Positions 46,573 through 54,955 of a DNA stretch of 64,000 bases are shown piece by piece (position 1 is the first letter of the stretch; each line of letters starts with the position of its first letter). The position numbers were made by a program, and so were the translations under genes. The notes beneath the pieces are model-generated. The model saw only the letters and a program-made list of their open reading frames with translations. It had not been told where the DNA came from and did no database searches. The stretch is taken from contig NZ_JACVCG010000001.1 of assembly GCF_016742135.1 (NCBI RefSeq), positions 558,001 through 622,000 on the forward strand. Direction: 5' to 3'. The stretch comes from Brevundimonas sp. (GTDB taxonomy: Bacteria; Pseudomonadota; Alphaproteobacteria; Caulobacterales; Caulobacteraceae).

Positions 46573-47672
46573 GCCGGGTGGTCGAGGTCTCGGGCGACGG
46601 CTTCCGTCCCTACGACGTGGTCATCGGGCCAAGGCTGCTGGTCGGCATCGGCGGCATAGCCGAGGTGCGTCCGGGACGCGCGGTTGCCGTCGTGTCGGAC
46701 GAAACCGTATTCGGCCTGTACGGCGGGGGCGTGGTCGACGCTCTCGCATCGGCGGGGGCCCGGGTCGGGTCGGTCGTCGTGCCGGCGGGCGAGGCCAGCA
46801 AGTCATTCGGCCAGCTGGAGCGGGTGCTGGATGGCCTGATGGCGCAGGGGCTGGACCGCTCGAGCCTGGTGATCGCGCTGGGCGGCGGGGTGATCGGCGA
46901 TCTGGCCGGCTTGGCCGCAGCCCTGTTCATGCGCGGCATCGACTTTGTTCAGGTGCCGACGACCCTGCTGGCCCAGGTGGACTCCTCCGTTGGCGGCAAG
47001 ACGGCGATCGACACCCCGCGCGGCAAAAATCTGGTCGGGGCGTTTCATCAACCCCGCCGGGTGCTGGCCGATACGGATGTGCTGAAGACCCTCCCGGCCC
47101 GTCAGCTACGTTCGGGTTGGGCCGAGATGCTGAAGCACGGCCTGCTGGCCGATGCCGCCTATTTCGACCAGCTGGCAGCGATCGGTGATCCGGTCGGCGT
47201 TCCGGACGGCGCGCTGGCCGATGCGATCGAGCGCTCGGTCCGGATCAAGGCGGCGGTTGTCGGGGCCGACGAGAAGGAGGCCGGGAGCCGGGCCCTGCTG
47301 AACCTCGGCCATACTTTTGGCCATGCGCTGGAGGCCGAACTGGGCTTCGATGAGAGGGTGCTGACCCACGGCGAGGCGGTGGCGCTGGGCTGTGTGCTGG
47401 CCTTCGGCTTCTCGGCGCGAGAGGGGCTGTGTCCGCCATCAGATGCGTCGCGCATGGTGGACGTGGTGGCGGCCTCCGGACTGCCGACGCGGCTGGCCTC
47501 GGTGGGAAGCTTCAGGGCGGAGGAGGTCCTGGCCCGCATGGCTGAGGACAAGAAGGCCCAGGGGGGTCGTCTCACCCTCGTTCTGGCGCGGGGTATCGGC
47601 GAGGCCTTCGTCGCCAGGGACGTCGATGCCGGACGCGTGCTGGCCTTCCTGAATGAGGCGGGTGCGGCCTAA
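46569..47672 (+). CDS. aroB: 3-dehydroquinate synthase
   Basis: A 367-residue NAD- and zinc-dependent enzyme. Motifs: GGGVIGDLAGLAAALFMRGIDFVQVPTTLLAQVDSSVGGKTAIDT, AGWAEMLKHGLL-type segment (SGWAEMLKHGLL), the zinc-site ENLGHTFGHALE (LLNLGHTFGHALEAELGF) and LTHGEAVALG. It converts DAHP to 3-dehydroquinate, the second step of the shikimate pathway. It overlaps aroK by 4 nt at the start and is convergent with the lipoprotein gene, overlapping its stop by 4 nt. Confidence 0.95.
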   Translation: MSRVVEVSGDGFRPYDVVIGPRLLVGIGGIAEVRPGRAVAVVSDETVFGLYGGGVVDALASAGARVGSVVVPAGEASKSFGQLERVLDGLMAQGLDRSSLVIALGGGVIGDLAGLAAALFMRGIDFVQVPTTLLAQVDSSVGGKTAIDTPRGKNLVGAFHQPRRVLADTDVLKTLPARQLRSGWAEMLKHGLLADAAYFDQLAAIGDPVGVPDGALADAIERSVRIKAAVVGADEKEAGSRALLNLGHTFGHALEAELGFDERVLTHGEAVALGCVLAFGFSAREGLCPPSDASRMVDVVAASGLPTRLASVGSFRAEEVLARMAEDKKAQGGRLTLVLARGIGEAFVARDVDAGRVLAFLNEAGAA

Positions 47673-48073
47673 TCGACTGCCCGGCATTCGACCGGGTCAC
47701 GATCCCTGACGGTCCAGACGGCGGTGGTGCCTTCTCCGCGCAGGTCGTTGCCGCTGGCACGATACCAGATGCCTCTTTCGGCGCGCTGCCTGTGAAGGTC
47801 GAACGATTCGCCGAAGGAGTTGCGGACCGTGGCCATCTCGCGCGGATTGTCGAAATCGACGGTCAGGCGGTCGCCCCCGACACAGACGTACGAGGCCTGA
47901 ATCTGCCGGTTCAGCATATACTCCTGGATCTCGGCACCGGTACGCCTGCGGGCCGTCTGGGCCTCGACGGCGCGCTGCTGGACGGCGTCACCGTCCGAGC
48001 TTACCGGTGTGGAGCCCTCACAGGCCGACAGGGCGGCGATCGCTCCGGCGGACAGAAGCAGGGCTCGGATCAT
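47669..48073 (-). CDS. MliC-like predicted lipoprotein
   Basis: A 134-residue lipoprotein with lipobox ALSAC (lipidated Cys near residue 18). The mature C-terminal half (QASYVCVGGDRLTVDFDNP, AERGIWYRASGN, TTAVWTVRDRDPVECRAVD) resembles the MliC/PliC lysozyme-inhibitor fold, including a Cys pair that could form its disulfide. The match is by pattern and should be treated as tentative. It overlaps the upstream tadA stop by 4 nt. Confidence 0.62.
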   Translation of the reverse strand: MIRALLLSAGAIAALSACEGSTPVSSDGDAVQQRAVEAQTARRRTGAEIQEYMLNRQIQASYVCVGGDRLTVDFDNPREMATVRNSFGESFDLHRQRAERGIWYRASGNDLRGEGTTAVWTVRDRDPVECRAVD

Positions 48074-48588
48074 GCGCTTTGTCCCTCCACAGGCGGTTGA
48101 GGGTCGGAACGGTCGCCGGTGGCCGGTGTTCCCCGCCGCGCGCGGAAGAATCGCTTCAGCAGGCCGGCGGCCTCGTCGGCCAGCAATCCGCCCTCGACGG
48201 CGGGGCGCCAGTGGCAGGTTGGCTGGTCGAAGACGCGCGGCCCGTGGACCACCCCACCGCCCTTGGGATCGTCCGCCCCCCAGACCACCCGACCGACCCG
48301 CGCGAGGCTGATCGCGCCCGCGCACATGGGGCAGGGCTCGAGCGTCACATAGAGAGTCAGGCCGGTCAGGCGGTAATTGCCGAGGCTCTTGGCTGCCGCG
48401 CGCAGGGCGATGATCTCGGCATGGGCGGTGGGATCGCAGGTCGAAATGGGCCGGTTCGACCCATCCGCGAGCACGGTTCCGGTCGACTCATCAACCAGAA
48501 TTGCGCCGACAGGGACCTCGTCCACGTCCGCCGCCGCTTGCGCCAGGGCCAATGCCATGCGCATGAACCGCTCATCATGGACCGCCAT
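48070..48588 (-). CDS. tadA: tRNA-specific adenosine deaminase
   Basis: A 172-residue zinc deaminase: DERFMRMALALAQAAADVDEVPVGAILVD, catalytic TAHAEIIAL (His and Glu), and zinc Cys in LEPCPMCAGAIS, followed by VWGADDPKGG. It changes adenosine 34 of tRNA-Arg(ACG) to inosine. It has a longer polar C-terminus than E. coli TadA. ATG 48588 overlaps head-to-head with the rluB start at 48577; a later in-frame ATG at 48564 would remove this overlap. The lipoprotein gene follows with a 4-nt overlap. Confidence 0.9.
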   Translation of the reverse strand: MAVHDERFMRMALALAQAAADVDEVPVGAILVDESTGTVLADGSNRPISTCDPTAHAEIIALRAAAKSLGNYRLTGLTLYVTLEPCPMCAGAISLARVGRVVWGADDPKGGGVVHGPRVFDQPTCHWRPAVEGGLLADEAAGLLKRFFRARRGTPATGDRSDPQPPVEGQSA

Positions 48589-49983
48589 TCAAAAGACAAC
48601 GACAAGAAGCCCCGCCCGCGTCAAGAGGGAGGTGCCTCCTCCGGCCGCAAGCCCGGCGGAAAATACGATCGCGACAAGCCCGGCAAGGGTGGATCGCGGG
48701 ACGACCAGGCCGGGGGCAAACCCGCGCCCAAGCGCACCGAACGTATCGCCAAGGCGCTGGCCCGGGCCGGGATCGCCTCGCGCCGCGAAGTCGAGCGGCT
48801 GATCGGCTTGGGACAGGTCGCGGTCAACGGCAAGATTCTGGACACGCCTGCCACCCTGGTGACCCGCGACGACGTGATCACGGTCAAGGGCAAGCCCGTG
48901 GGCGCGGCCGAGGCGACCCGCGTCTGGCGCTATCACAAGCCCGCCGGACTGGTGACGTCGCATATGGACCCGGCGGGTCGCCCGACGGTGTTCGACGCCC
49001 TGCCCAGCGGTTTGCCGCGCGTCATCTCGGTCGGGCGGCTGGACCTGAACACCGAGGGGCTGCTGCTGCTGACCAACGATGGCGAACTGAGCCGGGCGCT
49101 GGAGCTGCCGACCTCGGCCCTGGTGCGTCAGTACCGGGCGCGGGCACGCGGGCGCATCACCCAGGACAAGCTGGATACGCTGAAGACCGGCACGACCGTC
49201 GACGGCGTCCACTATGGGCCGATCGAGGCGACCATCGACAAGGCGAAAGAGACGGCCAGCGAGGACGGACGCGGCCCGGCCAATCTGTGGCTGAGCGTGT
49301 CGATCACCGAGGGCAAGAACCGCGAGGTCCGCAAGGTGCTGGAGTCGGTCGGGCTGACGGTCAACCGGTTGATCCGTCTGGCGTACGGACCGTTCCAGCT
49401 GGGCACTCTGCCGGTGGGTGCGGTCGAGGAGGTCGGCCCCCGGGTGATCCGCGAGATGCTGGGCGAGTATATTCGCCCCGAGAACCTGCCGCAGGGCAAT
49501 ACGGTCGCGACCCCCGCGCCCAGTCCCGGGCGGCGCCCGCGCGGCCCGGTGGTGGTCGGCAAGTCGGGCTCGGCCCTGTCGGACCCGTCGCGCAAGCCCA
49601 GCCGGGTCCGCGCGGCCGGTGTGGCCACGACCGAGGCTGCCGAACGCGCCGAGACCGGACGCCGGGCCCCGAAAAAGGACGGCTGGGCCAAGGCCAAGCC
49701 GAAGTTCGAGCACACCAAATCGTTCAAGCCCCGCGCCCGGACGGAAGGCGAGGGCGGGGAGGGGACCGAACGGCCGAAGCGCACCTTCAGGCCGCGCGAG
49801 GACCAGTTCATCGACAAGCCCCGGAGCGAGGGACGGGGCGGCAAGCCCGCTGGCAAGCCCTTCGGCAAGCCGGGAGGTAAACCCGGGGGTGGCTTCGGGG
49901 GCAGGCCCGGTAGCGCCTCCGGCGGTCGCCCGCCCGGCAAGGGCGGTCCGCGCGGTGGATCGGGGCCCAAACGCTCAGGCTGA
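48577..49983 (+). CDS. RluB-type 23S rRNA pseudouridine synthase with long basic tail
   Basis: A 468-residue RsuA/RluB-family enzyme. The S4-like domain (ERIAKALARAGIASRREVERLIGLGQVAVNG), the catalytic RLDLNTEGLLLLTNDG (Asp), and the C-terminal core with ITEGKNREVRKVLESVGL place it in the RluB group. Both ends carry low-complexity, Lys/Gly/Pro-rich segments; the C-terminal tail of about 150 residues contains KPGGKPGG-type repeats and probably binds RNA. The start overlaps tadA head-to-head by 12 nt. No other start fits between the leader and the S4 domain. Confidence 0.88.
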   Translation: MDRHSKDNDKKPRPRQEGGASSGRKPGGKYDRDKPGKGGSRDDQAGGKPAPKRTERIAKALARAGIASRREVERLIGLGQVAVNGKILDTPATLVTRDDVITVKGKPVGAAEATRVWRYHKPAGLVTSHMDPAGRPTVFDALPSGLPRVISVGRLDLNTEGLLLLTNDGELSRALELPTSALVRQYRARARGRITQDKLDTLKTGTTVDGVHYGPIEATIDKAKETASEDGRGPANLWLSVSITEGKNREVRKVLESVGLTVNRLIRLAYGPFQLGTLPVGAVEEVGPRVIREMLGEYIRPENLPQGNTVATPAPSPGRRPRGPVVVGKSGSALSDPSRKPSRVRAAGVATTEAAERAETGRRAPKKDGWAKAKPKFEHTKSFKPRARTEGEGGEGTERPKRTFRPREDQFIDKPRSEGRGGKPAGKPFGKPGGKPGGGFGGRPGSASGGRPPGKGGPRGGSGPKRSG

Positions 49984-50646
49984 TCCGGCAGTAGCCTTGA
50001 GCCAGCGCGCGAGGCGTATCGTGCGGCGCAGGACGGTTGTGGCCGTCAGCAGCACGATGACGGCCAGCGCCAGCCACAGGGCGGCGAAGCTTTGGTCCAC
50101 CTTGGCCAGCGCCAGTCCGGCGGCGACGATGCAGCCCAGTGTCAGGGCGGCCATGCGGTGTGGCTTGGCGCCCGGGCCGGCGAAGTCCGCATCCTGACCG
50201 AGGGCGCGGCCGAGCTCGCGGATATAGGCGGTCAGAACAGCCAGCAGGGCGGCGATCCAGCCCAGCATGGGGCCGAAGGCGGGGTCATAGATCCTGAGCG
50301 CCATGCCCGCCCCCACCAGAAACAGCGCATCGGCTATCCGGTCAGGGAGCTCGTTCCAGACCGGGCCGAGCGGACCGCCGCGCCCATGCTCAACCGCCAC
50401 CATGCCGTCCAGCAGATTGGCCAGGAGGCGCAGCTGGATCGCCACCCCGGCCGCGAATAGCCAGCTGGCGCGTTCGGTGCCTTCAGCCGTGGCCGACATC
50501 CAGAAGGCCCAGAATCCGACGCCCGCGAACACCACGCTGAGGGCCGAGATGGCGTCAGGTGACAGACCCATGCGGGCGCACAACCGCGCAAGGCCCCGGG
50601 CCCAGCCTGTGCCGCGCGATTTCAGGGGGCGGCGGTTGTCGGTCAT
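49975..50646 (-). CDS. CDP-alcohol phosphatidyltransferase family protein with degenerate motif
   Basis: A 223-residue membrane protein with about six helices. The family motif D-G-x2-A-R-x8-G-x3-D-x3-D is recognisable as NLLDGMVAVEHGRGG, then GPVWNELPDR. The first Asp-Gly and the last (catalytic) Asp are kept, but Arg is Val and the third Asp is Asn. Activity on a normal CDP-alcohol is therefore uncertain. It overlaps the upstream membrane gene by 4 nt (ATGA) and overlaps the rluB 3' end by 9 nt. It sits beside a cdsA-plsC pair, so a lipid-related role is likely. Confidence 0.8.
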   Translation of the reverse strand: MTDNRRPLKSRGTGWARGLARLCARMGLSPDAISALSVVFAGVGFWAFWMSATAEGTERASWLFAAGVAIQLRLLANLLDGMVAVEHGRGGPLGPVWNELPDRIADALFLVGAGMALRIYDPAFGPMLGWIAALLAVLTAYIRELGRALGQDADFAGPGAKPHRMAALTLGCIVAAGLALAKVDQSFAALWLALAVIVLLTATTVLRRTIRLARWLKATAGSA

Positions 50647-51047
50647 GGCGCTCTCCGCAGGCTGGCCACATAGACGAAGGCATAGGTGGTCGAGACCGTC
50701 CAGGGTACGGCAAGCGTCGCCCAGACCTCGGGCGTGCCGGCCAGCGTATGGGCGGCGAACAGCACCCCGGCGATGGTCAGGCAGCTGACCAGCGGCGGCA
50801 CCGCCCGGGCGGCCAAACCGTCCATGCGGTGAAAGCCGGCCTCGAGCCCCCGCTTCATGAGCAGGGTGATCAGGGCCGACAGCGCCCCCTGCACAAGGGC
50901 GGCGAGCAGCAGGTCCGGCAGGGGGTGGTCGCGATTGGCAATGGCCGCCCAGCCGCCCATGGCCAGACCGCCCATGGCGACATGCACAACGGTCGAGCGG
51001 AACAGCGATGTCGGGAAGGTCTGCCGTGCGGGCCGGTTCTGGGGCAT
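50643..51047 (-). CDS. four-TM membrane protein in a lipid-type cluster
   Basis: A 134-residue integral membrane protein with hydrophobic segments at about residues 18-35, 45-63, 82-100 and 108-128. The N-terminus begins MPQNRPARQTFPTSLF. No family recognised. It overlaps the CDP-alcohol transferase by 4 nt and is divergent from cdsA, 39 nt away. The coupling suggests both proteins work in the same membrane step. Confidence 0.7.
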   Translation of the reverse strand: MPQNRPARQTFPTSLFRSTVVHVAMGGLAMGGWAAIANRDHPLPDLLLAALVQGALSALITLLMKRGLEAGFHRMDGLAARAVPPLVSCLTIAGVLFAAHTLAGTPEVWATLAVPWTVSTTYAFVYVASLRRAP

Positions 51048-51086
51048 GGTCGGGCCGATGTGTGATTCCGGCACGAGACTAGACCC

Positions 51087-52052
51087 ATGATGGCACCCCT
51101 GACAGCCGGGCCGTTCAGCCTGCATCCGCATGTGGCCCTGGGGCTGGCGGCGGTGCTGGCGGTGCTGACGCTGGCGTCGCTGCTGGTGCTGGCACTGCCG
51201 AGGCTCAAGCCCGGGTTCGACGCGACCGAGCTGCGTCTGCGGGTCTGGTCGTGGTGGGGCATGGTGGCGCTGACGGGCGCGGCACTGGCGCTGGGCTGGG
51301 AAGCCGTGACCGTGCTGTTCGCCCTGGTGGCCTTCATCGCACTGCGGGAGTTCCTGTCGCTGGCGCCGCTCAGACGGGAAGACCGGCTGATCGTACTGTT
51401 CGCCTATCTGACGGTGCCGCTGGCCTTTGGTCTGATCGCGCTGGACCAGTACGGCATCTATCTGGTCTCGATCCCGGTCTGGTTCTTCCTGATAGTGCCC
51501 TTCCTGATGGCGCTGGGGGGGCAGACGCGGGCCTATCTGGCAACCGTCGCGACCCTGACCTGGGCGGTGATCGTGTGCGTCTATACCCTGGGCACCATCC
51601 CGCTGCTGATGCGATTGCCCGACAGCGAGGCTCCGGCGGGGGCGGCGGGTCTGGTGTTCCTGCTGCTGTTCGTGACCGAGGCCAATGATGTGCTGCAGTA
51701 CATCTGCGGCAAGGCCCTCGGGCGGCGCAAGATCGTGCCGAAGGTCAGCCCCAACAAGACGTGGGAGGGGTTCCTTGGCGGCTGGATCCTGACCGGCGGG
51801 CTGATCTGGTTGCTGGCGCCGGTGTTCACGGGTCTGGACCGGATCGAGGCGCTGGTGCTGGCGCTGGTTCTGCCGGTGGCGGGCTTTGCCGGGGATGTAA
51901 CGATGAGCGCGGTGAAGCGCGACCTGGGCGTCAAGGACACCAGCCGCCTGATCCCCGGGCATGGCGGGGTGCTGGACCGGATCGACAGCCTGACATTTAC
52001 CGCCCCGCTCTATTTCCATCTGATGGCCTATTATGCGCTCGACCGGTACTGA
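51087..52052 (+). CDS. phosphatidate cytidylyltransferase (CdsA-like)
   Basis: A 321-residue polytopic enzyme. The CDP-diglyceride synthase signature is complete near the C-terminus: SAVKRDLGVKDTSRLIPGHGG followed by VLDRID. NDVLQYICGKALGRRKIVPKVSPNKTWEGFLGGW is also typical. It makes CDP-activated lipid from phosphatidic acid and CTP. Since it clusters with an acyltransferase and an unusual CDP-alcohol transferase instead of ribosome-recycling genes, it may be a second, specialised copy. Another ATG lies one codon later. Confidence 0.9.
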   Translation: MMAPLTAGPFSLHPHVALGLAAVLAVLTLASLLVLALPRLKPGFDATELRLRVWSWWGMVALTGAALALGWEAVTVLFALVAFIALREFLSLAPLRREDRLIVLFAYLTVPLAFGLIALDQYGIYLVSIPVWFFLIVPFLMALGGQTRAYLATVATLTWAVIVCVYTLGTIPLLMRLPDSEAPAGAAGLVFLLLFVTEANDVLQYICGKALGRRKIVPKVSPNKTWEGFLGGWILTGGLIWLLAPVFTGLDRIEALVLALVLPVAGFAGDVTMSAVKRDLGVKDTSRLIPGHGGVLDRIDSLTFTAPLYFHLMAYYALDRY

Positions 52053-52710
52053 GCCGGCCCGGCCGTTCGGCTGGGGACGGACCCTGTTCCTGACGCTGGT
52101 GGCGCGGCCGCTGGTGCGGTTCATGACGGGCATGGACGTAGTCGGGCGTGAGCACCTGCCGAGGCGCGGTCCGGCCATCGTCGCCGCCAATCACAACAGC
52201 CATATGGACGCCTTTATCCTGCTGGGCCTGTTTCCGGTCGGGGCGCTACATCAGGTCAGGCCCGTGGCGGCGGCCGACTATTTTCTCGCCAATCCGGTGG
52301 TCAGCTGGATGTCGCGGCGGATCGTGGGGATCACGCCGATCTCGCGGACGGTCAAGCGCGGAGAGGATGTGCTGGCCCCGGCGCGTGAAGCGCTGGCGCG
52401 GGGCGAGATCATCCTGGTCTTTCCCGAGGGCACGCGCAGCCGCGACGGGCGGATGGCGCCGCTGAAGGCCGGGGTGGCGCGCCTGGCCGAGGCCTTTCCC
52501 GAGGTGCCGGTGGTTCCGGTCTGGATCCAGGGGGCCGGGCGGGTGTTGCCGAAAGGGGCGATCACGCCGGTGCCGATGAACTGCACCGCCATGGTGGGCG
52601 AGCCCGTGCGCTGGACGGGAGACAAGTCGGGGTTCATGGCTGAACTGAAGACCCGGCTGGACGCCCTGGCCGAGGCGGCACCGCCGCAAAAGTGGAGTGA
52701 GGACGCATGA
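52033..52710 (+). CDS. 1-acyl-sn-glycerol-3-phosphate acyltransferase (PlsC-like)
   Basis: A 225-residue LPLAT-family acyltransferase. The catalytic H-x4-D motif is ANHNSHMDAFILLG, and the substrate-binding motif is VFPEGTRSRDGR. Later AEAFPEVPVVPVWIQGAGRVLPKG completes the fold. It would acylate lysophosphatidic acid to give phosphatidic acid, the substrate of CdsA. The start lies 20 nt inside the cdsA 3' end, and the stop overlaps rsmD by 4 nt. Confidence 0.9.
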   Translation: MRSTGTEPARPFGWGRTLFLTLVARPLVRFMTGMDVVGREHLPRRGPAIVAANHNSHMDAFILLGLFPVGALHQVRPVAAADYFLANPVVSWMSRRIVGITPISRTVKRGEDVLAPAREALARGEIILVFPEGTRSRDGRMAPLKAGVARLAEAFPEVPVVPVWIQGAGRVLPKGAITPVPMNCTAMVGEPVRWTGDKSGFMAELKTRLDALAEAAPPQKWSEDA

Positions 52711-53276
52711 GGATCGTCGCCGGGCGGCTGAAGGGCCGGGCCATCGTCACGCCCGAGGGGCAGGGCACCCGCCCGACCAGCGACCGCGCGCGGCAGGCGA
52801 TCTTCAATGTGCTGGAGCATGCAGCATGGGCTGAGCCCCTGACGGGTGCGCGGGTCATGGACCTGTATGCCGGATCGGGGGCACTGGGCTTTGAGGCCAT
52901 GAGCCGGGGGGCGGCCTTCTGTCTGTTCGTCGAGACGGCGGACGAGGCGCGCGGGGCGATCCGCGAGAATGCCGACACCTTTGGCCTTATGGGGGCGACC
53001 CGGGTGCACCGGCGCGATGCCACCGATCTGGGCGTGCGGCCGGGCTCGGCGGGCGAGGCCTTCATCCTGGCCTTTCTGGATCCGCCCTACGGGAAGGGGC
53101 TGGGCGAGCAGACGCTGGACAGGCTGCGCGAGGGGAATTGGCTGGCCCCCGGGGCGATCGTCGTGCTCGAACGGGGGGCGACCGAGCCGGACATCGCAAC
53201 ACCCGGCTATGCGCGGCTGGATCAACGGACGTATGGCGCGGCCCAGGTGCTGTTCCTGCGACATGAGGGGGATTGA
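52707..53276 (+). CDS. rsmD: 16S rRNA (guanine966-N2)-methyltransferase
   Basis: A 189-residue methyltransferase: N-terminal MRIVAGRLKGRAI and TSDRARQAIFNVL, SAM-binding VMDLYAGSGALGFEAMSRG, and the catalytic FLDPPYGKGL motif of N2-guanine/N6-adenine enzymes. It modifies G966 of 16S rRNA in the P-site. Starts within a 4-nt overlap with the plsC-like gene. Confidence 0.93.
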   Translation: MRIVAGRLKGRAIVTPEGQGTRPTSDRARQAIFNVLEHAAWAEPLTGARVMDLYAGSGALGFEAMSRGAAFCLFVETADEARGAIRENADTFGLMGATRVHRRDATDLGVRPGSAGEAFILAFLDPPYGKGLGEQTLDRLREGNWLAPGAIVVLERGATEPDIATPGYARLDQRTYGAAQVLFLRHEGD

Positions 53277-53279
53277 GGC

Positions 53280-54290
53280 ATGGATCGACGCAGCTTTCTG
53301 GCGGCCGGGGCGGCCCTCGGCGTAATGGGCACGGGCCGCGCGGTGAGCGGTGGCTGGAGCCCGGCGGAGGCTATGCCCTGGCCGGTGCAGGAGATCTGTG
53401 CGGCCGCGAGCGGCAGCCGGATTTTCACGGCGGGCGGGCTGGTCGCGCGTCAGGGGGAGCCCCTGCACATCGAGCGGCGTGTGGCGATCCTCGATACGGC
53501 GACCGGTGTCTGGTCCGAGGGGCCGATGCTGCCCCAGCCCCGACATCATCCGATGATGGTGGCCGACGGCACGGGGCGGGTGCTGGCCATCGGCGGCTAT
53601 CGCCGGGGCGAGGGCGGCGAATGGACCAACAGCCTCGAGACCTGGGTGCTGGAGGGCGGGGCGTGGCGGTCGCTCGACCCCCTGCCGCGCCCGCAGGCTG
53701 AAGCGGTCGGGGCGCTCATGGCCGGGCGGGTGCATCTGGTCACCGGGCGCTCGCCGGTCGGCGAGGCCAATGGCAACTGGCCGGATCAGGGCGATGTCGA
53801 CACCCATCTGGCGCTTGATCCCGCGACCGGCCGGTGGGAGACGCTGAGACCCGCTCCTGCGGCCCGGAACAGCGCGGCGGCGGCGGTGCTGGACGGCGCC
53901 CTGTGGGTGGCAGGCGGCCGCACGGTGCAGGGCGGCGGCACCGGACGGCTGGATCGCTATGACCCCGTGGCCGACCGCTGGGATACGCTGGCGCCGATCC
54001 CGGTCGCCGACAGCGGCCAGCAGGTCGGCGGGGGGCTGGCCATGGGCGCAATCGGAGGCAAGCTGGTGGCGTTTGGCGGCGAGTGGTTCGCGCCGGGCGG
54101 CGGCGGGGTGTTTCCGGAGACGTGGATCTATGACCCCGCAACCGACGCCTGGACCCGGGGGCCTGACATGATCACGCCCCGACATGGCCTGGCCGCCGCC
54201 GTCGTCGGAGATCGCCTGTACGCCATCGCCGGCGGCGAGGTGGTGTCGGGCGGCCGGGCCGGGAGCGTGGTCGAGGTGTTTCAGTTCTAG
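53280..54290 (+). CDS. Tat-exported Kelch-repeat protein
   Basis: A 336-residue periplasmic protein. The N-terminus DRRSFLAAGAALGVMG is a Tat-type signal with the twin Arg. The rest forms about six Kelch blades (for example RHHPMMVADGTGRVLAIGGY, ARNSAAAAVLDGALWVAGG, RHGLAAAVVGDRLYAIAGG). Each blade has the Gly-Gly pair and spaced aromatic residues. Kelch propellers bind sugars or proteins; similarity to sialic-acid mutarotases is possible but unproven. It lies 3 nt downstream of rsmD. Confidence 0.82.
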   Translation: MDRRSFLAAGAALGVMGTGRAVSGGWSPAEAMPWPVQEICAAASGSRIFTAGGLVARQGEPLHIERRVAILDTATGVWSEGPMLPQPRHHPMMVADGTGRVLAIGGYRRGEGGEWTNSLETWVLEGGAWRSLDPLPRPQAEAVGALMAGRVHLVTGRSPVGEANGNWPDQGDVDTHLALDPATGRWETLRPAPAARNSAAAAVLDGALWVAGGRTVQGGGTGRLDRYDPVADRWDTLAPIPVADSGQQVGGGLAMGAIGGKLVAFGGEWFAPGGGGVFPETWIYDPATDAWTRGPDMITPRHGLAAAVVGDRLYAIAGGEVVSGGRAGSVVEVFQF

Positions 54291-54699
54291 TGCGCTCCGC
54301 TCGGCGCAGGCGGACGCCCCCGTCCGTTGGCGCGGCGGGCTGGAGGGCAGGCGGAGCGCCGGGCCTTCGCCCGGAGTGAATAGAGTTTACCGTTTCGACG
54401 AAGACAGACGCTCCGCGCGGGTGGTTTTCCGGAAGCTTGCGTCGGGTGGCCGTGTTCGGGCCTTACCGCAGCGCCCCCGGCGGGCGGGCTGAACCTGCGT
54501 TCAGTCCCGGGCGATCGAGTATCCCCCTCGACCCAGTGTTGAAGGCGGGCCTTGCGCCCGGCTGCCGAAGCCTCCCTGAGACCCGGAAGCCGGACAGCGC
54601 CGCCTTCAACCCCGCTCCATCCGCTCCCGCCGCCACAAGGTCGCAAGCCTTACGAGCCCTCCGCGCGACGGGACGCTGTGAGGATTGCACAGCTCGCGA

Positions 54700-54766
54700 C
54701 CTGGTCGGGAAGAACGGTGCGAGACACGGAGGGGGTGTTGAAAGGGTTGGGGAATTTGGGGGCGGG
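54700..54766 (+). repeat. interspersed repeat module R3, copy 2
   Basis: CCTGGTCGGGAAGAACGG start, GTGTTGAAAGGG and GGGGGCGGG end, diverged from the copy at 22366. It is 35 bp upstream of R1 copy 2. Confidence 0.65.
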
Positions 54767-54801
54767 TGTGATGGCTGCTGCCTTTGACCCAACACACCGT
54801 T

Positions 54802-54953
54802 CCTTCTCCCGTTGGGAGAAGGTGGCGCGTGAGCGCCGGATGAGGGCCGGCGGTGTCTGTCGGCGAATGCCGTGGCAGGACCGGTGCGACGGCTCACGCC
54901 GAAGGATAGGGTAAGCCCCTCACCCCCAACCCCCTCTCCCCCCGGGAGAGGGG
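54802..54953 (+). repeat. interspersed repeat family R1, copy 2
   Basis: A 152-bp copy of the element at 22120, same orientation, with identical hairpin ends (CCTTCTCCC-GTT-GGGAGAAGG and CTCTCCCCCCGGGAGAGGGG). It ends 3 bp before the stop codon of the phosphatase gene at 54956. Confidence 0.8.
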
Positions 54954-54955
54954 AC

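Larger units (their letters stand above)
54291..54955. other. 665-bp intergenic stretch, repeat-rich, no gene seen
   Basis: No convincing coding sequence on either strand. It contains short GC-rich palindromes (for example GCTCCGCTCGGCGCAGGCGG near the start), an R3 module at 54700-54766 and an R1 copy at 54802-54953. Open frames here lack ribosome sites and have compositions of repeat translations. Confidence 0.6.
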
